NCBI GenBank assembly: GCA_964569025.1
Contig: CAZMSQ010000007.1
Coordinates: 1 to 64,000, forward strand
DNA: 64,000 nt
Reading direction: 5' to 3'
Origin: CAZMSQ01 sp964569025
Lineage (GTDB): Bacteria; Bacteroidota; Bacteroidia; Chitinophagales; Saprospiraceae
Below the pieces are notes generated by a model. That model did no database searches. It was not told the origin of the DNA and saw only the letters and a list, made by a program, of their open reading frames with translations. This document shows positions 17,894-26,684 of the stretch, one piece after another. The position numbers were made by a program, and so were the translations under genes. Position 1 is the first letter of the stretch. Every line of letters begins with the position of its first letter.

Positions 17894-18283
17894 TTAATTC
17901 ATTCTGTAATCCGGCACCAGCGGGAACTGTGGGATTTGAGCCTTGAATGTGCTGTTGTCTTTTAATCGGAGCATGACAAAGTATCCGCTCATGGTACCGA
18001 TTTCGGTAGCCAGAGGCGCCCAGGATTCATATTCGTACCGCGCCTCAGGATATAAAACTGGTTGCTTGCCGATGACACCGTCACCCTCAACCTCCTTGGA
18101 CCGGCCTTGACTGTCAGTGATCCGCCAATAGCGGGACATGAGCCGCACAATGTCACTGCTGCAGTTTTCAATGCAAATGTGGTACGTATAAATGAATAAC
18201 CCTTTTTGAGGGTTCGACTGATTGGCGACGAAAGACGGCTTGACCGTGATACGGATGCCGTTTGTGGTTGTGGTTTCTGACAT
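17894..18283 (-). CDS. apaG: ApaG domain protein
   Basis: The 129 residues form a single ApaG/DUF525 immunoglobulin-like beta-sandwich: VKPSFVANQSNPQKGLFIYTYHICIENCSSDIVRL, RYWRITDSQGRSKEVEGDGVIGKQPVL and MSGYFVMLRL are the hallmark segments. ApaG is named from effects on cobalt/magnesium and Ap4A phenotypes; its molecular function is not settled. The length matches the family. It is the last gene of a minus-strand group after gmk, separated by 100 bases. Confidence 0.9.
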   Translation of the reverse strand: MSETTTTNGIRITVKPSFVANQSNPQKGLFIYTYHICIENCSSDIVRLMSRYWRITDSQGRSKEVEGDGVIGKQPVLYPEARYEYESWAPLATEIGTMSGYFVMLRLKDNSTFKAQIPQFPLVPDYRMN

Positions 18284-18383
18284 GCATGAAAATTCAGGAG
18301 ACGGTTCTCGTGGGTGCGAGGAACAGTCAAAAATAGAAAAAGAGGATGGGATGTCAATATGTTACTCCGATTTCTGGACTGCA

Positions 18384-18953
18384 TCAAATGCCAAGATAGC
18401 GCCGAACCAGGGATTCAGCCTCTTCAAGTGCCGTTGAAAGGTCGTCGTTGACGATGCTGTGCTGAAAGGCAGATTCACAGGTCAACTCGTATCGAGCCCG
18501 TTCGAGCCTGACGGTCAGACTTTGCTCATTTTCGGTATGCCTTTCTCTAAGACGGGTTTCGAGTATTTCTGCTGAGGGGGGGCGGATGAATATGGACAAG
18601 GTCCGGTCCGGATATGTTCGCTGCAAACGCATGGCTCCGCGCACATCGATATCGAATACGATGTGTTTTCCCTCAGCCCATAAACGGTCGACCTCCGATT
18701 TGAGGGTGCCGTAGAACCGGCCTTCATAGACTTCCTCCCATTCCAGCAGGGCACCCTCTTCGCGAAGGGCGAGAAATTGTTCTGGCGTGAAAAAATAGTA
18801 ATCCTTTCCGTGTATTTCGCCCTTACGCGGGGGGCGTGATGTTGCTGAGACGGAGAATGCCAATCCCGGGATAATTTTCAACAGATGTTTGACGATGGTC
18901 GTCTTCCCGGCTCCCGAGGGTGCTGTGACGATGATAAGCTTGCCGTGATTCAA
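18384..18953 (-). CDS. gmk: Guanylate kinase
   Basis: A 189-residue guanylate kinase that phosphorylates GMP to GDP with ATP in the cytoplasm. The P-loop is APSGAGKTT (residues 11-19), the GMP-binding segment is SATSRPPRKGEIHGKDYYFF, and FDIDVRGAMRLQ and RLRERHTE match the family. It lies 47 bases downstream of yicC, the common yicC-gmk arrangement of many bacteria, and is presumably cotranscribed from the promoter upstream of yicC. The length is normal and the assignment is firm. Confidence 0.96.
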   Translation of the reverse strand: MNHGKLIIVTAPSGAGKTTIVKHLLKIIPGLAFSVSATSRPPRKGEIHGKDYYFFTPEQFLALREEGALLEWEEVYEGRFYGTLKSEVDRLWAEGKHIVFDIDVRGAMRLQRTYPDRTLSIFIRPPSAEILETRLRERHTENEQSLTVRLERARYELTCESAFQHSIVNDDLSTALEEAESLVRRYLGI

Positions 18954-19000
18954 AACAGAAATTTTTTTGGCCCCAGAGGTGCCATTTCGGGAGATTCTGG

Positions 19001-19885
19001 TTACAGGACGTTGGCAACCAGCTCTTTGATTTTCTCGAGGTCGTCTTTCATCTGAACGACGATCCGCTGGATGGCAGAATAGTTTGCTTTGGCACCCATG
19101 GTATTTATTTCCCGCCCTATTTCCTGCCCGATGAAATTCAGTTTACGCCCCTTTTGCCGTTCTCCATCCGCGTCGAGCACCTGCAGAAAATAGTCACAAT
19201 GTTGCGAAAGACGAACTTTCTCTTCTGTAATGTCAAGTTTTTCAATGTAATAGAGGATTTCCTGCTCAAACCGATTGGCATCAATTTTTTCTTTTCCCAC
19301 CACATCCACTACATTTTGCCAGATGCGTTGTCGCAACTGCTCTTCCCGCTCTTTCTCTAACGGACTGATTTGTTCGAGCAGCCCTTTGATGGCTCCGATC
19401 CTGTCGCGGCATTCTTTCTCCATGGCCTCTCCCTCAATTTCCCGGTGGCTATTCATGACGACAATCGCCTGGTCGATGGTTTTGCAGACTGCATCCCATT
19501 CTTCACCATCCAACGCCTCTTTTTCGGAAATGACCACACTCGGGATGCGCATAATAGCCTGAACCAGATCGGCATTCTGACAATCCAACTCATCGCATAT
19601 GGTGCGGAGCTCGCGGTAATATTTGCGAAATAACTCGCCATTGAGAGCATAGGCCTCCTCCCCAGAGCCAACGCTGCTGCTCACCTCAATCATCAGATCA
19701 ATCTTCCCACGCTCGAGGGCTTGCGTGACCCGCTTGCGAATTTCTGTTTCTTTGGTGCGGTAATTTGCTGGAATCTTGATGCGCAAATCAGAGATTTTAC
19801 TGTTGAGCGACCGCAGCTCGACAGCGATGAGTTTGTGGTGGAAGGGGATTTCCACCCGGCCGTAGCCTGTCATGGATACTAACAT
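19001..19885 (-). CDS. yicC: YicC-family endoribonuclease
   Basis: A 294-residue YicC protein with the conserved N-terminal SMTGYGR motif, the NSKISDLRIKIPANYR segment and the C-terminal family motif (GRKLNFIGQEIGREINTMGAKAN). YicC-type proteins are recognised as endoribonucleases, with E. coli YicC (RnzC? naming varies) implicated in small-RNA turnover; the precise target here is unknown. The start at 19885 gives MLVSMTGYGR, the usual family opening; the frame is open further upstream through the exporter gene but has no family sequence. It is 47 bases from gmk and a -7 box lies 50 bases upstream. Confidence 0.92.
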   Translation of the reverse strand: MLVSMTGYGRVEIPFHHKLIAVELRSLNSKISDLRIKIPANYRTKETEIRKRVTQALERGKIDLMIEVSSSVGSGEEAYALNGELFRKYYRELRTICDELDCQNADLVQAIMRIPSVVISEKEALDGEEWDAVCKTIDQAIVVMNSHREIEGEAMEKECRDRIGAIKGLLEQISPLEKEREEQLRQRIWQNVVDVVGKEKIDANRFEQEILYYIEKLDITEEKVRLSQHCDYFLQVLDADGERQKGRKLNFIGQEIGREINTMGAKANYSAIQRIVVQMKDDLEKIKELVANVL

Positions 19886-19934
19886 GATCCGCTTTTTGTG
19901 GTCTGTGAAGCACAGCGCATCGCCGTGATGCGTC

Positions 19935-19942
19935 CAAAGATA
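19935..19942 (-). promoter_or_regulatory. -7 promoter box for yicC-gmk
   Basis: On the minus strand the octamer TATCTTTG matches TAnnTTTG exactly, 49 bases upstream of the chosen yicC start. It overlaps the 3' tip of the exporter gene. No clear -33 element is seen. Confidence 0.45.
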
Positions 19943-19949
19943 CACAAAA

Positions 19950-20843
19950 TCAAGACTGAAGCCTCTGCCGCCGGCGCTGCCATCGTCTGATGAGGGGGTA
20001 GCTAAAGACCGCTGCAAGGATAAGAATGACACCTCTGTAGAACCCCGGATCCAGTTCCTGATGCTCATTGAGCAAGACCCAGGCAAGGGCTATACCATAC
20101 ACTGGCTCAAGATTAACGGTGAGATTGGAGGCAAAGGCTGAGATATGGCGCAATGACCTCAAGGCCAATACATAGGCGAGCGTCGTGCACAAGAGGGCCA
20201 GAATGATCAAGTATCCCAGATCAGCCAGTGATGGCATGAAAACAGACTCGCTGCTTATGAAAAACGGAAGCAAAAGTGTGAGAAACAGCCATCCGCTCGA
20301 TAACTCCAGAAAAGTGATGCTCATAGAGTCTGCCTTGGATACCAACTTTTTATTGAGCGTCGCAAACAATGATGCGAGAAAGGCCGACAGGAGACCGACA
20401 AGGATGCCTGCCAGCATGTCATCACCTGTTGAATTGACCACCATGGCCATACCCGGGATGATTATGGCCCCGAGGAAAATTTCAATCCCCTTGATGCGCT
20501 GCCTCAACAACATCGGCTCCAGAAAAGCCGTAAAAAGTGAGGTGGTCGCCATACAAATCAAGGTAATCGAGGCATTCGACAATTTAATCGCTCCGAAAAA
20601 ACACACCCAGTGCATTGCCACCAATACCCCGATACCCATGAACTGTAATACCAGACTCCGTGGCATCTTGCGCAACTGCCTCCCCATACGGATCAGAAAC
20701 AGCAAACTCACCGATGTCAAAAGCATCCGCCACCAAACCATCACCATAGCAGAAAGCTGTATCAAATCTCCCAGTATGGCTGTAAACCCAAATAACAGCA
20801 CTGCAATGTGCAATTCCAGATAGGCCCGTTGCTCCGGCTTCAT
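19950..20843 (-). CDS. EamA-family (DMT) transporter
   Basis: A 297-residue inner-membrane protein with ten predicted helices arranged as two EamA repeats; LHIAVLLFGFTAILGDLIQLSA begins the first, and a second repeat begins around FLASLFATLNKKLVSK. The family comprises drug/metabolite exporters and nucleotide-sugar carriers; the substrate is not predictable. The conserved second-half motif LEPVYGIALAWVLLNE is present. It ends upstream of the yicC promoter box and lies 81 bases from a gap at its own upstream side, so its promoter may be partly lost. Confidence 0.87.
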   Translation of the reverse strand: MKPEQRAYLELHIAVLLFGFTAILGDLIQLSAMVMVWWRMLLTSVSLLFLIRMGRQLRKMPRSLVLQFMGIGVLVAMHWVCFFGAIKLSNASITLICMATTSLFTAFLEPMLLRQRIKGIEIFLGAIIIPGMAMVVNSTGDDMLAGILVGLLSAFLASLFATLNKKLVSKADSMSITFLELSSGWLFLTLLLPFFISSESVFMPSLADLGYLIILALLCTTLAYVLALRSLRHISAFASNLTVNLEPVYGIALAWVLLNEHQELDPGFYRGVILILAAVFSYPLIRRWQRRRQRLQS

Positions 20844-20924
20844 GACTTTTCATTAATTCGCAAATCAATCGTCTGCGCAGCACAAAAAAACTCTTTTTTT
20901 TGCTCTTCCTTGTCGTACCCGGTC

Positions 20925-21024
20925 NNNNNNNNNNNNNNNNNNNNNNNNNNNNNNNNNNNNNNNNNNNNNNNNNNNNNNNNNNNNNNNNNNNNNNNNNNNN
21001 NNNNNNNNNNNNNNNNNNNNNNNN
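20925..21024. other. Assembly gap (100 N)
   Basis: A second run of exactly 100 N. The left edge (ACCCGGTC) and right edge (GACCGGGT inside CGGTCCGACCGGGTG) are inverted complements, so the missing part is probably a repeat or hairpin. It falls between divergent genes, and no coding frame crosses it credibly. Confidence 0.95.
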
Positions 21025-21108
21025 CGGTCCGACCGGGTGTGAACAGATTTGGTCTCTGCGGAGTTTAGGGAGTTGAAATTATTTTGCCAAACACTTTAAA
21101 TTGATGCT

Positions 21109-21582
21109 ATGAGTCTGAATATTGGTGATGCAGCCCCGGATTTTACCTTGTATAATACTGAGAAGCAGCAGGTTTCCCTGAGCCAGTTTAAGGGGAAGAA
21201 TGTGGTCCTGCTGTTTTTCCCGCAGGCGTTTTCTAGTGTGTGTACGGATGAATTGTGCGCCACGCGTGATTCTCTTGCAGATTATGAGACAGCCAATGCG
21301 GAGGTGCTGGCTATTTCTGTTGACTCTCCTTTTACCCTTGAGCGATTCAAGGCTGACCAATCACTGAATTTTCAGCTGCTCTCGGATTTTAACAAGGAGA
21401 CCTCCCGGGCCTATGGGTCTTTGTATGAAGATTTTGTATTCGGGATGAAAGGAGTTTCGAAGCGTTCTGCTTTTGTGATTGATAAAGAGGGTATTATCCG
21501 GCATGCGGAGGTGCTGGAGAATGCCGGTGAGCAGCCTGATTTTACAGCAGTGCACCGGGTTCTTGCTGAACTGAATGGATAG
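21109..21582 (+). CDS. Peroxiredoxin (AhpE/redoxin type)
   Basis: A 157-residue peroxiredoxin with the peroxidatic cysteine C45 in FPQAFSSVCTDELC and a second cysteine at C50. The N-terminus GDAAPDFTLYNTEKQQVSLSQFKGKNVVLLFFP and the RSAFVIDKEGIIRHAEV segment place it in the AhpC/TSA family, 1-Cys/AhpE-like or atypical 2-Cys. It would reduce hydroperoxides in the cytoplasm with a thiol partner. It is a different subfamily from the Bcp protein at 24592. The gene precedes clpS by 125 bases. Confidence 0.88.
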   Translation: MSLNIGDAAPDFTLYNTEKQQVSLSQFKGKNVVLLFFPQAFSSVCTDELCATRDSLADYETANAEVLAISVDSPFTLERFKADQSLNFQLLSDFNKETSRAYGSLYEDFVFGMKGVSKRSAFVIDKEGIIRHAEVLENAGEQPDFTAVHRVLAELNG

Positions 21583-21707
21583 AAGATTATCGAATCCTTG
21601 CAGAGTGATTCTGTAAGTGAAGTGAATTCAGGTGAAATTCTTATCTTTCCTCTGAGTCAAATTGAGACGCGCAGGGAGGGGATAGATTCTGTTGGAACAG
21701 AAATGTC

Positions 21708-22049
21708 ATGAAACCGGAAAGTCAGGATAAGATTGGATTGCAGTACGCCGCGGAAACCGAGGTTGAAGAGGTGGTGGTGAAAAAGAAAACCACAGCTTCA
21801 AAAAAGGGGAACGAGGCCAGAATTATTGTCTATAACGATGACCACAATTCGTTTGACTGGGTCATCCAATGTTTTGTAGAGGTGCTGGGGCACGAATTCG
21901 CTCAGGCAGAACAGCTCTCTTTGATTATTCATTTCAAGGGGAAAGCCTGCGTAAAGAAAGGCTCAAAAAAGAAACTCAAGCCACTCAAGGATGCACTCGT
22001 AGAACGAGGTCTGAGTGCGGTGATTACGACTGAAGGAGAGGATGGGTAA
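21708..22049 (+). CDS. clpS: ClpS adaptor of the N-degron pathway
   Basis: A 113-residue ClpS with a basic, lysine-rich N-terminal arm (VVVKKKTTASKKG) and the folded adaptor core IIVYNDDHNSFDWVIQCFVEVLGHEFAQAEQLSLIIHFKGKA. ClpS binds N-terminal Phe, Leu, Trp and Tyr and hands substrates to ClpAP (ClpCP in this phylum). The gene overlaps the start of aat by 8 bases, so the delivery adaptor and the enzyme that creates its signals are translated together. The D-D pair and H of the core that contact the N-terminal amino group are present. Confidence 0.92.
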   Translation: MKPESQDKIGLQYAAETEVEEVVVKKKTTASKKGNEARIIVYNDDHNSFDWVIQCFVEVLGHEFAQAEQLSLIIHFKGKACVKKGSKKKLKPLKDALVERGLSAVITTEGEDG

Positions 22050-22761
22050 TAGGTTTTCACTGCCGGAACTGTCTCAGGAGAATCTTGATTTTCCGCCACC
22101 TGACCAAGCGAATTTTTGGGGAGTTTTGGCCGTCGGAGGAGATCTTTCAGTCAATAGGCTTGCCCGCGCTTATCGCGATGGTATCTTTCCATGGTATTCC
22201 GAAGGGGAGCCAATTCAATGGTGGAGTCCTAATCCAAGATTTGTACTTTTCCCAGATGAGTTGAAGGTGTCGAAAAGTATGAATCCGTATTTCAACCAAA
22301 AAAAATTCGGGCTCTCCTTTGACTATTCTTTTCGAGAGGTGATTACTGAATGCCAAAGCACCCCGCGGAGAGGCCAGTCGGGGACTTGGATTACCCAAGA
22401 AATGCTTGAAGCATTCTGTGCATTTCACGAGGCTGGATATGCCCATTCTGTGGAGGTCTGGGATGGCGAAATTCTGGTTGGTGGATTGTATGGAGTGGCC
22501 ATCGGGAAGGTCTTTTTCGGGGAGTCTATGTTCAGCAATAAGACCAATGCCTCCAAGTTTGGATTTATCTCCCTGGTGAGGACGCTCCGGGATCGCGGGT
22601 TTACCCTCATTGATTGTCAGGTGCCAACCAGCCATCTGGAAAGCCTCGGCGCGCGGGAATTACCCCGGAAAAAGTTTTTGGCACTCCTCCAATCCAATCG
22701 AAAGGAGCCCATGCCGGATGAGAATTGGGGAGAATGGTTGGGAAATTCAGCAGATTCGTAG
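22042..22761 (+). CDS. aat: Leucyl/phenylalanyl-tRNA-protein transferase
   Basis: A 239-residue Aat that transfers Leu or Phe from tRNA to the N-terminal Arg or Lys of proteins, creating a primary N-degron. Visible signatures are AVGGDLSVNRLARAYRDGIFPWYSEGEPIQWWSPNPRFVLFP and GVAIGKVFFGESMFSNKTNASKFGFISLVRTLRDRGFTLIDCQ. The gene starts 8 bases inside clpS, which makes a compact N-degron operon. Family length is normal and the assignment is firm. Confidence 0.96.
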   Translation: MGNRFSLPELSQENLDFPPPDQANFWGVLAVGGDLSVNRLARAYRDGIFPWYSEGEPIQWWSPNPRFVLFPDELKVSKSMNPYFNQKKFGLSFDYSFREVITECQSTPRRGQSGTWITQEMLEAFCAFHEAGYAHSVEVWDGEILVGGLYGVAIGKVFFGESMFSNKTNASKFGFISLVRTLRDRGFTLIDCQVPTSHLESLGARELPRKKFLALLQSNRKEPMPDENWGEWLGNSADS

Positions 22762-22788
22762 TACATTTTCCGCTCAACGATTTATGTT

Positions 22789-24510
22789 ATGAGGTATCAG
22801 GTGCTGATGACCGCGCTTCTGTTTTCGCTTTGCCTGCTCTCTGGACACACTTCCGAGAAATACCCCACCGACTATTTTCTTTCTCCGGTGACAGGCCCTC
22901 TGCGCTTGTCGGGAACCTTTGGGGAGCTTCGGTCCAATCACTTTCATTCAGGTATTGACGTCAAATCCAGAAACGGTCAAATCGGAGAGCCCATTCTGGC
23001 CTGTGCTGATGGCAGAGTGTCCCGCATCAAGGTCTCAGCGACTGGCTATGGCAAAGCGCTGTACATCGATCATCCGAATGGCTATACAACCGTCTACGCG
23101 CATCTTGATGAGTTTGACCCCGCCATTGAAGCCTTTGTAGACAGCCATCAATACGCAAATGCTGCGTTTGAGGTAGACCTTTTTCCGGGGCCAGGAGAAT
23201 TGAAAGTGTCAAGGGGCCAGGTGATTGGAACCATGGGTCTGACCGGATCAACATTTGGCCCTCATCTACACTTTGAAATGAGGGACACGCGCACAGAAAA
23301 ACCTGTCAATCCTCTCTTTTTCGGTCTTGAGGTGGCTGACGATGAGCCACCCAGAATTCATGAGCTGAAGATCTACAGCTTGAACAACAGATTGGTTGCT
23401 GGTGATGAGTTGAAGCCTCGAATAGGCCGAATTGGTACAAATTACCACCTGCACGGAGATACGCTCGAAGTCGGGCACGACAAAATTGGCCTTGGGCTCA
23501 AAACGTATGACTTGATGTCAGCTGTTCCGAATATGAACGGGGTTTACGCCATCAGGATGCTCAGGGACAGTCAGCTCAGCTACAGCTTTCGGATGGAGAC
23601 CTTCAGTTTCGATGAAACCCGATACATCAATGCCCACCTTGATTATGCCGAGCAAGTTTCGCAGCGGAGCTATTTCAACCGGCTCTATCTCATGCCCGGT
23701 AACCAATTGTCAGCTTATGAACATGAAAAAGGCAGTGGGCTTATCGCTGTGCCAGATTCTGGAACGACAGAGATTCTGATTCAGGTCGAGGACTTCGCCG
23801 GGAATGAGACCAGTCTGAGGTTCTGGATAAAAAAAGGTGCCACAAAGGAAGAGCAGGTGTCGCCATCATACACGTACTTGTTGCCCTACGACGAACAAAG
23901 CCTGATTGATACTGCAGGAATCCGCCTCTTTTTTCCGAAAGGGTCTCTTTATGAGGACCTTTATTTGCGGTATTCTGCAACGACTGACCCCTCAGATGGC
24001 CTTTATTCAGCCGTGCATCATGTCCACGATTTTAAGACCCCGGTTCACACGGACTTTCAAATCAGCATCCGTCCATCCGGGCTGCCCGAAGATCGCCGGC
24101 ACCAGGCATTCATCGCTTACTGTGATCACCGAAACAGGACATATAATTGTGGTGGAGAATGGCAAGATGGTATGCTGACCACAAATGCCGGCAAGCTTGG
24201 CGACTACAGCATCATGGTCGATGACCGTCCGCCAGTGCTCACACCCCACCGGTTTTCATCCAATTTGGAGGGGCGCCCGGGCTTTTCATTCAAAGTGGTT
24301 GACAATGTCCGTTCCACAAAAGATGTGGAAGGTCTCCGCTATCGGGGCCGCGTGGATGGAGAGTGGATTCTCCTGGAATACGATGCGAAAAATGACCTTC
24401 TGAGTCACACATTCACAGACCGGACCGGCACTGGTACACATGAGCTCATCCTGGAGGTGTGGGATGCTGTTGGCAACCTTGCAACCTGGACGCAGTCATT
24501 CACCAGGTGA
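22789..24510 (+). CDS. M23-family metallopeptidase (LytM-type)
   Basis: The 573-residue protein has a signal peptide (about residues 1-22) and, directly after it, an M23 peptidase domain: HSGIDVKS (H53, D57) gives the first zinc ligands and GPHLHFEMRD (H159, H161) the others. The core carries an insertion of about 30 residues. The remaining 400 residues are beta-rich, with Ig-like character and no assigned domain. It should act on peptidoglycan or other peptides in the periplasm, or serve as an envelope protein with an M23 fold. It lies 27 bases after aat, and cotranscription is possible. Confidence 0.85.
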   Translation: MRYQVLMTALLFSLCLLSGHTSEKYPTDYFLSPVTGPLRLSGTFGELRSNHFHSGIDVKSRNGQIGEPILACADGRVSRIKVSATGYGKALYIDHPNGYTTVYAHLDEFDPAIEAFVDSHQYANAAFEVDLFPGPGELKVSRGQVIGTMGLTGSTFGPHLHFEMRDTRTEKPVNPLFFGLEVADDEPPRIHELKIYSLNNRLVAGDELKPRIGRIGTNYHLHGDTLEVGHDKIGLGLKTYDLMSAVPNMNGVYAIRMLRDSQLSYSFRMETFSFDETRYINAHLDYAEQVSQRSYFNRLYLMPGNQLSAYEHEKGSGLIAVPDSGTTEILIQVEDFAGNETSLRFWIKKGATKEEQVSPSYTYLLPYDEQSLIDTAGIRLFFPKGSLYEDLYLRYSATTDPSDGLYSAVHHVHDFKTPVHTDFQISIRPSGLPEDRRHQAFIAYCDHRNRTYNCGGEWQDGMLTTNAGKLGDYSIMVDDRPPVLTPHRFSSNLEGRPGFSFKVVDNVRSTKDVEGLRYRGRVDGEWILLEYDAKNDLLSHTFTDRTGTGTHELILEVWDAVGNLATWTQSFTR

Positions 24511-24591
24511 ATCCTGCCGGAGATTGGAATCTGGGAAATTTCCCTCAAAACCTTCCTTCGCGGAGCGTGTTACCAATCAAAATTCTTAAGC

Positions 24592-25053
24592 ATGACACAT
24601 TTGGAACCGGGCATGAAAGCCCCCGAATTCAGCGGGATGATTGAAACCGGAGAGACTGTTTCTCTCTCAGACTACAGTGGTAAAAAACTGATTCTCTTCT
24701 TTTATCCCAAAGATGGGACTCCCGGCTGTACGGCTGAGGCATGTAATCTCCGCGATCATTACAGCGAGCTTACTGACCGTGGCTTTGAGTTGCTTGGGGT
24801 CAGTCCGGACAGCGCGAAAAAGCATACCAATTTCATTTCGAAACATGAATTGCCGTTTCATCTTCTTGCGGATACTGAGCATGAGGTACTCAAGGCCTAC
24901 GGTGCATGGGGGGAGAAGCAAATGTATGGGAAAACCTATGAAGGTGTGTTGCGGTCTACTTTTGTGATTGATGAGAATGGCCACATTTCTGCGGTTTTCA
25001 CAAAAGTGAATACCAAGAATCACACAGCACAAATTCTTGAGGCGTTGAGTTAG
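24592..25053 (+). CDS. bcp: Thioredoxin-dependent thiol peroxidase (Bcp/PrxQ)
   Basis: A 153-residue PrxQ protein with the peroxidatic C46 and resolving C51 in TPGCTAEACNLRD, the Bcp spacing of five. LLGVSPDSAKKHTNFISKHELPFHLLADTEHEVLKAYGAWGEKQMYGK is characteristic. It reduces peroxides in the cytoplasm using thioredoxin. It is convergent with metF and their stop ends overlap by 4 bases. Assignment is firm. Confidence 0.94.
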   Translation: MTHLEPGMKAPEFSGMIETGETVSLSDYSGKKLILFFYPKDGTPGCTAEACNLRDHYSELTDRGFELLGVSPDSAKKHTNFISKHELPFHLLADTEHEVLKAYGAWGEKQMYGKTYEGVLRSTFVIDENGHISAVFTKVNTKNHTAQILEALS

Positions 25054-26006
25054 AAAACCTGTTCTGCAACGCGCCTGATGGTGTCTGCATCCCCCATGGT
25101 GTAATAATGAAGGCATGGAACACCTGCGTCGCGCAACTCCCGCGACTGCGCGGTACACCACTCAATGCCTACCTGTCGTATGGCCTCTTTACCAGTGGCT
25201 TTTTGCATTTCCAGAACGAGTTCTTCAGGAAAATCGACGTGGAATTTTCTGGGAATTGAATTCAGCTGGTACTTTCTGGTCAGGGGCTTGAGGCCTGGCA
25301 CAATGGGGACGTTGATTCCTGCATTCCGGCATGCTTCGACATAGTCGAAGTATTTTTGATTGTCAAAAAACATTTGGGTGACGATAAAATCGGCACCTGC
25401 CTCTACTTTTTGGCGGGTATATTCAAGGTCATACTGAAAATTTGGGGCTTCAAAGTGCTTTTCAGGATAACCGGCAATGCCTATACAAAAATTACTTCTT
25501 TCACCATCAGCAATGTCTGCATCCAGATAGCGTCCATTATTCATACCTTCAATTTGGCGCACCATATCAATGGCGTAAGCATGACCGCCGGTTTCAGGTT
25601 TGAACTTATCTTCGAACACTGCTGCATCTCCCCTCAAGGCCAGTACGTTGTTGATGCCCAAAAAGTTGAGGTCAATTAAGGCATTCTCCGTATCTTCTTT
25701 TGAAAAACCGCCGCAAATGAGGTGCGGCACGGCATCCACGCCGTAGCGGTGCATGATGGACGCACAGATGCCAACGGTTCCGGGGCGCTTCCGGATGGCT
25801 GTTTTCTCGTAATACCCGGTATCCTTTCGTTTATAGATGAACTCCTCTCTGTGGTAGGTTACATCAATAAATGGGGGCTTGAACTCCATGAGGGGATCGA
25901 GCGTGTCGAAGATTGCCTTCATGCTGCCGCCCTTGAGCGGGGGCAGGACCTCAAACGAAATGAGGGTGTGGCCGTTGGCTTTTTCGAAGTACTCTGTCAC
26001 CTTCAT
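25050..26006 (-). CDS. metF: Methylenetetrahydrofolate reductase
   Basis: A 318-residue MetF that reduces 5,10-methylene-THF to 5-methyl-THF with FAD, feeding methionine synthesis. The family is seen in ISFEVLPPLKGG, FIDVTYHREEF (Thr-Tyr-His flavin/folate segment), LALRGD, and GADFIVTQMFFDN. Length is normal for the bacterial enzyme. It lies 33 bases downstream of the thioredoxin-fold gene and may share its promoter. No methionine-pathway genes are adjacent in the window. Confidence 0.95.
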   Translation of the reverse strand: MKVTEYFEKANGHTLISFEVLPPLKGGSMKAIFDTLDPLMEFKPPFIDVTYHREEFIYKRKDTGYYEKTAIRKRPGTVGICASIMHRYGVDAVPHLICGGFSKEDTENALIDLNFLGINNVLALRGDAAVFEDKFKPETGGHAYAIDMVRQIEGMNNGRYLDADIADGERSNFCIGIAGYPEKHFEAPNFQYDLEYTRQKVEAGADFIVTQMFFDNQKYFDYVEACRNAGINVPIVPGLKPLTRKYQLNSIPRKFHVDFPEELVLEMQKATGKEAIRQVGIEWCTAQSRELRDAGVPCLHYYTMGDADTIRRVAEQVF

Positions 26007-26039
26007 AGCTCTCCTTGGATTTGCGTGATGTTTTTCATT

Positions 26040-26600
26040 TTAATTGGTCTTCCATTTGATGTTACAGCCAACAGAGGGCCATTGTTCAGCGTTGACAGGC
26101 TGCCCGGAAAGCACCGCATCAAGGGCTGCGCGGAGGTCCTTTCCAGTGACCGGAATATCGGAGCCTGGGCGCGATCGGTCCAGTTGGCCCCGATACACCA
26201 ACCTTCGCTCACCGTCAAATACGTAAAGATCAGGGGTGCAGGCCGCATCGTAGGCGCGAGCCACTTCCTGACTTTCGTCATACAAATACGGAAACGGATA
26301 GCCCTCCTCTTCGGCTGCGACCTTCATTAATTCCGGTGAATCGTCAGGGTAGTTTTCGACGTCATTTGAGCTGATTGCTGCAAATGCGACGCCCTTGGGC
26401 TGGTAATCATTGGCCAGCTCCACCAATCCGGGATTGATGTGTTTCACATATGGGCAGTGGTTGCACAGAAACATCAGTACGGTGGCTTTGCCAGAGGAAA
26501 TGTCGTCGAGGGTCATTGTGGTGCCCGTCACGGTATCTGGAAGTGAGAAATCTGGTGCTTTTGTGCCCAGAGGGATCATATTTGATTCGGTGCGTGCCAT
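26040..26600 (-). CDS. Thioredoxin-family peroxiredoxin-like protein
   Basis: A 186-residue cytoplasmic protein of the AhpC/TSA-Redoxin class with the motif FLCNHCPYVKHIN (C46, C49), which is distinctive of the group usually labelled thioredoxin family protein or peroxiredoxin-like. It has no signal peptide. VTGTTMTLDDISSGKATVLMF starts the thioredoxin fold. Function is presumably thiol-disulfide exchange; the partner is unknown. The start at 26600 follows an exact promoter box and lies 33 bases from metF downstream. Confidence 0.84.
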   Translation of the reverse strand: MARTESNMIPLGTKAPDFSLPDTVTGTTMTLDDISSGKATVLMFLCNHCPYVKHINPGLVELANDYQPKGVAFAAISSNDVENYPDDSPELMKVAAEEEGYPFPYLYDESQEVARAYDAACTPDLYVFDGERRLVYRGQLDRSRPGSDIPVTGKDLRAALDAVLSGQPVNAEQWPSVGCNIKWKTN

Positions 26601-26617
26601 ACGAACTGTTTTGTTGA

Positions 26618-26648
26618 CAAAGGTACACAATCACAGTGCGACATCAAG
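26618..26648 (-). promoter_or_regulatory. Promoter of the thioredoxin-fold gene and metF
   Basis: On the minus strand a -33 element CTTG (26645-26648) and a -7 element TACCTTTG (26618-26625) are separated by 19 bases, fitting the Bacteroidota consensus TTTG-N19-21-TAnnTTTG. The start codon at 26600 is 17 bases further on, so the leader is very short. Confidence 0.6.
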
Positions 26649-26684
26649 GAAGTTTGTATTAAAGGGAGCGTCTTGCTATGATGT

